DNA from: Saccoglossus kowalevskii
Lineage: Eukaryota > Hemichordata > Enteropneusta > Harrimaniidae
Assembly: GCF_000003605.2 (NCBI RefSeq)
Contig: NW_003109102.1
Coordinates: 78,198 to 125,927, forward strand
Direction of reading: 5' to 3'
DNA length: 47,730 nt
Part shown: piece after piece, positions 40,606 to 47,730 of the stretch
Position numbering within the stretch: position 1 is the first letter of the stretch
Layout: each line of letters starts with the position of its first letter
Notes under the pieces: generated by a model
What the model was told of the DNA's origin: nothing
Seen by the model: the letters and a program-made list of their open reading frames with translations, nothing else
Database searches by the model: none
Made by a program: the position numbers and the translations under genes

Positions 40606-43600
40606 AGATAACTAAGGAGAAAATAGCCAGGTCTTCAAGCGTGTCAGAGGTGCTTTACATGCGACGAAACGTAAAGGTCACCTTGTGTGATTATGTACGT
40701 TCAGTCTTCAGTTGCATATAGCTAGGAACATCAAGCTATGAACACATGTTCCTTGTGTAACTCACCAGACATGACAAACTTTGGATACAAAGAGTCCAAG
40801 ATATTTGTATTTTTGTACTACTCAATATACCAACATTGGAAATAATCAGTGCCTTCGCAATCGGCGCGCATATCATACAATTCATATAACGGGTGCCTTT
40901 TGAGGCCAAAGGACAAGTTTAAATATGGGTTTAGACTAATTCGTTAAAATTCTACAGGGGAAAACAGCTTCGGCTTTCAATATTGTCAAACATGCTGCCA
41001 AAAAGACTTACCAAACCAAGGCATACTTTCTGGTTAAAGATCGAAGGTCAAAGTCATAGTTGTGTTTCTGTGTTCAGTATTGCATGTATGGCGAGGAATT
41101 TCAAACTCGGCCAACAATTTGTCTGCATCTTTTGCATAAGCTAGTTAACATTTCGGGTCAGATGTGACGATTATAAGTTTGTTATAAGTATTCTTGCGAT
41201 AAGAAAATTGCCGTCACACTATATATTTGTTTATATAAGACAACACGGGAAAGATAGCTATTGTCTTTAAACTTGGCACTTATGCTTCTATATAACTACT
41301 TATTAAGGTAGAAGGGAAAGATAATATAATTTCGATTGAAGGTTGATTATCATATTAACTTGAATGAGCGGTGTTCATCGGGAAAGAAAACCTCTGACGC
41401 TGTCAATATAGTCAGTATTACATACGGAATACACCATTTACCCCTATGAGCTTTCGATTCTTTTTAGTACAGATTATACGCTCCCGTCGAGGGAGTCAGA
41501 CGCAACCTCGCTTATTTTATCTATTTTTTCAAATACATTTAATTGATATAACTTAATTCATCTGTATTAACCTAACTTACTGTGCCCACATTGTTCATTT
41601 CACTTGCTCTAAGCATTGCATTGAATGTTTTAAGATTATAGTCAAACGCATTGCAGACTTGTGTGCATACTTGTGGTGGTCGACAATTGAATTTTCTAGT
41701 GGAATTCAATGTTTAAACAACACAATGTGCGAGATTCTTACAGGTCATTGAACCCGACATTCGTCTCATTGTCATTCTATACAAAACAAATTACATAACG
41801 TTCTCAAAGAAATGTTCATTATCGAATCTAATAATAATCAAAACTACTTACATATAAAACTTGGCAAGGCGGAGAAATATGCACACCACTCATATTAACA
41901 GTTTTACACATGAGAAATGTCATACTTTTGATTAATGCATTTTTAACTGCAAAAAAGAAAAGCTTACAACGGGTTGAGAGGAGCAATTTTTCTGCATTAT
42001 GCTGGTGCTGCTAATTTCAGTGTAGCAGAAAACATATCTTCTTATCATATTGTATTTCGTATTAAGATGTTGAAAATATAGACTAAACAGAACAGCGGAA
42101 CTATTATATTTAAAAAGTAAGACATCTTATTATTTTTTTTAGATGTGCTATACATTTGTATTGTGTATAGTAGTAATTCATTCTACTGATATACGTGTAG
42201 GATAACCTACGCAGACATTCCAAGTTTTGCTATTTTATTTTGTACATACCTAAAGCCTAATAAAATTAAACTTAAATAGCGCATTGTCATATAATTACTC
42301 CTTGGGGTCTTTTGGGTACGACTTTACGTCACAGTAGCGGACGTTTCCAAGAATGCAAAGTATGTAGACATAGACTTTTACAAATGTTGACACACAATGT
42401 CAACTCAAAACTCAAATTGAGGGCGGCGGCGTTTAATTGTGACCTTAACACAAAAGCTCCAGGGTCCTATGAATACCAATTTAGTATTAGTTTTAGAATT
42501 AATGACAAAGTTAGATAACAAAACTACCCAAAATCAACGATGTCACAACCGCCAAAATAAAGCAATGATTCTATATAAAAGGGGTCGCTAAATATGCAAA
42601 TTACCAACACACAAGTGCTTAAATAGAATAAAACGATTAACAAGTTTGATTTAGCAACAGGAAAAATTGTATACAGTTTTAAACAACAGATAATACTTAT
42701 CAACGAGTGCTCAAACGATATCCATGTCATCTTAAATTTACACTCAATTATCCGTCTGCTGTTCAGTAACGCTGCATCCTGGGTAACGTAGAATTCTCGT
42801 CGATTATCTATGCCCAATTGTCATATCTTCCTTCTCGCGTTTTCGCTGTTTAATAAGTTTAACATATCAAAGCCCACCCATACCGGTAATTAACTGTTGT
42901 TATTAATTGTACAGGGATATCAGCCACAAAGCTTCGACCCCGGGGCTATTGCAAACACAATTTGTACACACACTAAATCATTTAGATTAGTACAAAAAGT
43001 TAAAGATATCATTATATGGTATCAGATACTTCTACATTGAATCATCTGCGTTCTCTTTGTTTTTCACTAATCAGTCCATACTTACATCCGGGTCGTCATT
43101 GGCGTTTGTGACAGTGTTGGTGTCTAAAAATCGTAGGGGTAACACTTATGCGTCTTATGAATACTTCTAGAAACTATCTTTGTTTTCACACGCTCCTCAC
43201 TTTCAATAGACTTCCATAGTTGCATTGGTCTCGTCCAATTCCAAGTCGCTCGTCTCTCCTGAATAAATAGATATTCCTATCAGTGGATGCAATGAACATG
43301 GATCGATCGCACGTGGTGATCAGTCAAGAAATAACTGGTTTGTTCGACTGTTATTGCATCGGTAGGAATGAAACGTCGGTATCGCGATTGGTCTATATCT
43401 AACGTCATGATACGTTGTATCCTCTTCCACTTTGAATGACGGTTGTCTCTCGAGTAATCTGTCGGTACACCTTATCTATGACGTACAATAGTGTATGCTA
43501 AACTCACCACAACGGTGTATGTTGGCTCACCACAAAGTACTTCGCCTAATCAGCAGTGTCTTTATCAGTCGATCGAAGCCAGCGATAACTGTATTTATTA

Positions 43601-43973
43601 AGTCAATTATAGAGTTTGTCTGGAACTTGAAAGAACAAGTAGTTTACATTTATACGTGTAGAGATTGTCTAGTCACACCTATATCAAAGTTCAAGTCGTT
43701 TCTAAGGTCAGCCATATCGGCTTTTAAATATCTAAATTCATCCAATATACCCAAACACTTCAATATCACACACAACTTCTAATACATAGCGACTGCATCA
43801 AATATATCGTGCCAGATATTTCACGTTTTTGCCTTACGTGTCTACTACCGAATCATTTCACCTGCAAATCACCAATTTTTAACCTAAACTATCGTGGATT
43901 TCACTCTGTATACCCCTTTTTGCCCACAGATCACACTTAATTTGCAAAATTAATAAATTGTAGAATAAGGGGC
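40606..43973. other. Intergenic spacer S3
   Basis: Patchily homologous to S1 (5700-8275), up to GTAGAATAAGGGGCA at 43960-43973. About 41360-42890 has little match in S1. No gene supported. Confidence 0.55.
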
Positions 43974-44010
43974 ATGATCATGCTGCGTGATCATGCTGCG
44001 TGATCATGCT
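43974..44010 (+). repeat. Short tandem repeat, 13 bp x about 3
   Basis: TGATCATGCTGCG repeated almost three times, exactly at the break between spacer homology and the LTR-like element. Confidence 0.8.
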
Positions 44011-44229
44011 GTCGACTGCAGTTATTGGCTGATCGCTTGGTTACACTGCCACGCCTTAGTTTTTTTGACCTTTTGATATAGAGTTTGTAACCTTAGTAAC
44101 GGAGACAGTGCAGCGAAGGGTTACCCTCGGCGGACAGTTTGAGAAAAGCGAGTCGATTGGTAGCCTTTCCCTTGTTTTTGATTTATAAGCATTGATATTT
44201 GTGACTTTATAACCATTGCTCCTGAGAAC

Positions 44230-45700
44230 GAGGTTATTTGTAGATATTTGACGATCGCCACTGTGTCTGGGAGTACTATGGGAGATTGCATGATGGAAGT
44301 GAAAAGTCTTTGGATCTGTAAAATATTTTTAGAAAAGTGAAAACTAAAGTGACTGTGAAATAAAGGTTGGTTTTAAATATTAAATATCATGAAATTTGAA
44401 TGTAATTAAAGGAAAATGAACTGATATGAAAGGGCAGTAAATTTAGCCGGGATGCAAGGTCAGAATCCGGGGTCAAAATACACCCATCAAGGCGGTTGCA
44501 AAGTGTCAACAACTGGAAAGGTAAAAGACTTCGTTTGCAGTTTGTGTGAATGGCCGGGGAGAAAAAATCATGCAAATTCTGTGCTTCAGTAACAATATTT
44601 GCTACTTGTTTGTGCAATGGAAATTAATACAAGAAATTCTGCCAAAAGACATGTCCTTCTAGTAAACAAAATAACATCCGGACGTTTATCTTGAGAAATT
44701 GTGCTGACGAAAATCCCTTGGGACAGTCGATGTGAAACAATAGACATGCTTCACCATGGTATCAAGGTTATTTTGATTATTTGAAGATAGAAACTGCTGC
44801 TTTATGGAAGAGCAAAGTTCAATGTCATTGGCACAGTAATGACGTTTTTAGAGGGGTGACTTGCTAGAAGTATTCGCCGTGACTCCAGACTTTTCATTCA
44901 GGTTTATACAACACTTACTTGTTACTATCAAGAAAGTTTAATGTCTTGTTTGTATTTGCACAATGTGAATGAGGGGTTTATTGTCAAAATATATACAGGT
45001 GCTTGTATGCCTATTGAAACTATACAAAATTCGACCAATGCACATCTGTTTCATGTGTTAAAAGAACGTTGCGATATTCTCAAGGAATTGTTAAAGGGCG
45101 GCAGTCGTCGTGCCGCGTCTCGTTCGATATGGGACTTATAGCAACTGTCACCAAACTGTACGTTTTGACGACTCGTATGTACTTCTGGGACTCGTAATAA
45201 TTTTCTGGGAACTGTACAGCATATCGCATATTTTCCTTATTAATATTTCATAGTTTTTCTAAATTTCAGTTTTTATTGTTCATAATTATTTACAGTAATA
45301 ACATATTTTTCCGATTGTGTGCATGACAGCTTTGCCCACACAAAATAAGACAGGATGATATGTGTGAGTATGTTTCATGGATTAATAGGCCACTCCTTTG
45401 CTTCAATTCCAACTACATCTCTGGAAATATCACTTGCTGTTTATCATCCATATTTTGATATCCCACAATGTGTCGATTGCGTATCTGGAAATTCTAACTA
45501 CTGTTTCGCAAAATTTGACCAGCCTTGCTTCTACCAGTCATTTAAGTCGACTCCCATATTGTCCTTCACAGTGAAGGTTAATTCAGATATATTGTAAATT
45601 ACACAGAGGTAACATTACAATACATTTCCCTTCACATTCCCTTGTATTACATAACAATCTTTGAGCTGAGGCAGTTATGGTTTTACAACCATCACCAGTT
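44230..45700. other. Extra block inside LTR-like element
   Basis: About 1.47 kb between blocks that are adjacent in the sister LTR. Open frames at 44941-45141 and 45355-45597 (plus) show no recognised motif. Perhaps a second insertion, or the ancestral form of a longer element. Confidence 0.4.
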
Positions 45701-46470
45701 CTCTTGTTAGTATTGTATTTAAACCGTATGACGATGAGTAGCTGACGATATCTTTGATTTATGAACGTGTTATGCCAGGAGGCATGGTTCAGTTTGAGTG
45801 AAAGGATGTGTGATGAATTTGTTTTTGCGTATCTGTTGACTGATTTAATTAGTTGATTACGAGTGAATGGCTGTGTTATGTCTGCCACCGTTTTGGCCAT
45901 TTGCGGTTCTGTACGGAACTTGGTTCAGTGATTTGGAACTAATTATGAGATAACCGTCGCTATTCGGACTACTATTTCTGACAGTTGGTATTCAGTAGTT
46001 ATTAATGTAGTGAACGATTAATCAAAAGATATGACGTGTTCAGTACTTAGTTTGATTGGCTTTATTATTGAAGGTTACGCCTTAGAGTCTTAATACTGCT
46101 TTGTAATTGGTTAAGGTTTAGAGAGTGAATAAAGAGTTTTTAGTTGGTCTTGGCGAGTACACCACGAGAGACGCAGTCCAGTCCTGGAGAGTCTTGAGGC
46201 GAGCCTTGACGCAATCTAAAGGCAGTCTTGGGTCAGCCTTGCGATAGTCTTGGGGACTTCTCCCCAGGGCGCTGTGTCTTATAGAGAGCTCGACTGACCG
46301 ACTGAGACGAGAGTTGAAACGTATTTCGTTGTGTGTGTTTTATTCGACTGTAAAGTTTAAGTGACTTTCCCGATCCCGACCTCAAGGGGACGCGATAGAG
46401 AGATGAGGCGAGATTCCCCCCTGGCACGTGTGGAGAACCCCCGAGGCAGAAGAATTTCCCCCTCATAGTA

Positions 46471-47305
46471 ACACGCATTCATCCAATTGGAAGCAATATT
46501 GGATAACCAAATTATGACTTCTATATTATTAACAGACGGTCTGGGTTATTAATTATCCATATCATGAATCCACAAATTAGTAATGAATATACATATTTAG
46601 CTTTTTTTGTATTTGCAATGCCTTTTTAGAACAAAATATTAACTAGTACCAGCACTGGGATAGTAACGGATGTCGCACCTGGAATTTGACAGTCAGAAAT
46701 GTATTTCTTTTTTCATTATTTATTTTAGACTAATTGGGTAATTACAGAGAATACGTAGTGTCGGCATATTTGGATGATTCCTGTATGAGTGTTTTCCCCA
46801 TGTAATGCACTTTCACGCTTTCCTATATACGGCATGCAGCAACAATGATTGACAACACCGCAAAGGATGATGGGAAAACCGGATGTGCAAGAAAAGAAAG
46901 CGCGGGAGCATGCTACAAGCTCTTCACCCTGCCGTGTTTCGCTGAAATAACAGACTGTGCGTTATATTCTTAGCACATACCGACAAACGATAGTACTGAT
47001 ATCTGCCAGGACTCATGATTCGAGTTGAAAGTGATTGTAACTCTGGTGAAATACCAGGTTGAAAGGCTGTTTGTGCTTTGGTTGACCATTGTTGTTAATG
47101 CTACTTTTCTGAGTAATTGTGAATGCTTTTCTGACGTTGTAATACTATTATTGTTTGATTAATCTATCAATATATATTTGAGCGTGGAACCACCACTCTT
47201 ACCGATCTGAAGACTGTAATTAATCAAGCAGATTGATATTACTGTTTTATTGTAAGCGATATCGTTCGTGTTTTATAAATGCTAGAACACATTCTTGTGA
47301 GTTAC
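46471..47305. other. Non-repetitive DNA beyond the array
   Basis: No matches to the transporter units or spacers were noticed. No gene supported except the exon that follows. Confidence 0.4.
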
Positions 47306-47310
47306 CTTAC

Positions 47311-47672
47311 CAGCATATTGGTCCCCGGACAGAGCAGTCAGACAGCTCTTGATATCGACGGAGAGCGCCCTCATGGGTAAGTTCTCATTTGACTGGTCTT
47401 TTGTTTTTTGATAATTACATGGAAGTGCTTTTTCAAGGTCATACATTTGTATTTCCTGCAAGTTGTTGAGCTTTTCCAATACCCATTGTAGTAGTGCATT
47501 GTGGGTAGCGTTGTACTGTTTGTGGTTATTGGTCTGTTGATGAAATGTTGTTCCTCTGAGATTTGGGGGAAGGCTGAAACACAACTTTGACAGGTGTGAG
47601 TGTTCCATAACAATAATTAACATTTTATTTTCTGGCGTTATCACTCTCAGAGCCAAACAAGTTATTATTGAT
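47311..47672 (-). CDS. Plausible internal exon of an unidentified gene
   Basis: Minus-strand exon with acceptor TATTTTCACAG|A and donor GCTG|GTAAGG (an alternative five bases later, AAG|GTAACT). The frame is open over about 120 codons and is free of low complexity: ALRVITPENKMLIIVMEHS, then LPPNLRGTTFHQQ, then LLQWVLEKLNNLQEIQMYDL, then RALSVDIKSCLTALSGDQY. Good splice sites and mixed composition, unlike the spacer ORFs, suggest a real gene starting beyond the array. I do not recognise the family. Confidence 0.45.
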
Positions 47673-47730
47673 CTGTGAAAATATATATGTTTCCGAGTAC
47701 CGTATAACAGAGATATACTAGTGCAGTGGT

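Larger units (their letters stand above)
43974..46470 (+). mobile_element. LTR-like element related to 15804-17453, opposite strand, with internal insert
   Basis: Shares ordered blocks with the solo LTR: CCACGCCTTAG followed by TTTGACCTTTT (44050), GACTTTATAACCATTG (44203), GTGTTATGCCAGGAGGCAT (45767), GTGAATAAAG (46126), GTCTTGGCGAGTACAC and an ACGAGAGTTGAAACG block before a TGTGTGTGT stretch. About 44230-45700 is extra relative to the other copy. Spacer homology stops at its left edge, and the right edge is not sharply defined. No gag/pol. Confidence 0.6.

Noticed and set aside
46233-46478. 81-codon minus-strand ORF
   Set aside because: Lies in the R/U5-like part of the LTR-like element; composition-driven.

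Overview
The window is animal (metazoan) DNA. It is AT-rich and intron-rich, with exons bounded by GT/AG sites, and it is littered with degenerate retroelements, MITE-like repeats, a minisatellite and one 983-bp assembly gap. The LINE types, the Crypton-like recombinase relic and the SLC22 exon layout would fit a marine invertebrate such as a lophotrochozoan or another non-vertebrate. The phylum is a guess.

The core of the window is a minus-strand tandem array of three copies of one gene. It is a 12-TM SLC22-type (organic cation/carnitine-transporter-like) major facilitator. Copy 2 (about 15069..8627) and copy 3 (about 34517..22479) each assemble from ten exons of identical lengths (432, 104, 155, 169, 148, 95, 218, 115, 210 and 64 nt). 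Each gives an open 569-residue protein with the SLC22 hallmarks: a six-Cys glycosylatable loop after TM1, a GQLADRIGRRP loop, ESPRWLL, a VETRCGRK loop and LPET. Copy 1 (3799..740, running off the left edge) has only exons 1-5 in the window. It is a pseudogene: TM1 is deleted, exon 3 carries an insert with a stop codon, and exon 5 has a 2-bp loss beside its donor.

Layout from left to right: 1-740, minisatellite and foldback inserts in intron 5 of copy 1; 740-3799, copy 1 exons; 3800-5400, its upstream DNA with a MITE; 5400-8480, spacer S1; 8596-15069, copy 2; 15070-20965, its upstream DNA with a 1650-bp solo-LTR-like insertion; 20965-22350, a short junction; 22448-34517, copy 3, whose intron 5 holds the gap and the minisatellite and whose intron 4 holds a 4.7-kb nested insertion (Crypton-like tyrosine recombinase relic plus a dead LINE); 34518-38960, its upstream DNA with a local 275-bp duplication; 39600-43973, spacer S3, homologous to S1 and containing a second LINE scrap; 43974-46470, an LTR-like element related to the solo LTR in the opposite orientation; 46471-47730, non-repeat DNA with one plausible exon of an unidentified gene.

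The transporter copies keep the same exon phases and boundaries, while introns and flanks have diverged by insertions. This points to segmental duplication followed by independent transposon loading. I see no bacterial-type system, CRISPR array or new defence locus. The most unusual items are the multi-copy intronic minisatellite at the assembly gap, the broken Crypton-like recombinase with an intron inside its catalytic region, and the set of lesions in copy 1.
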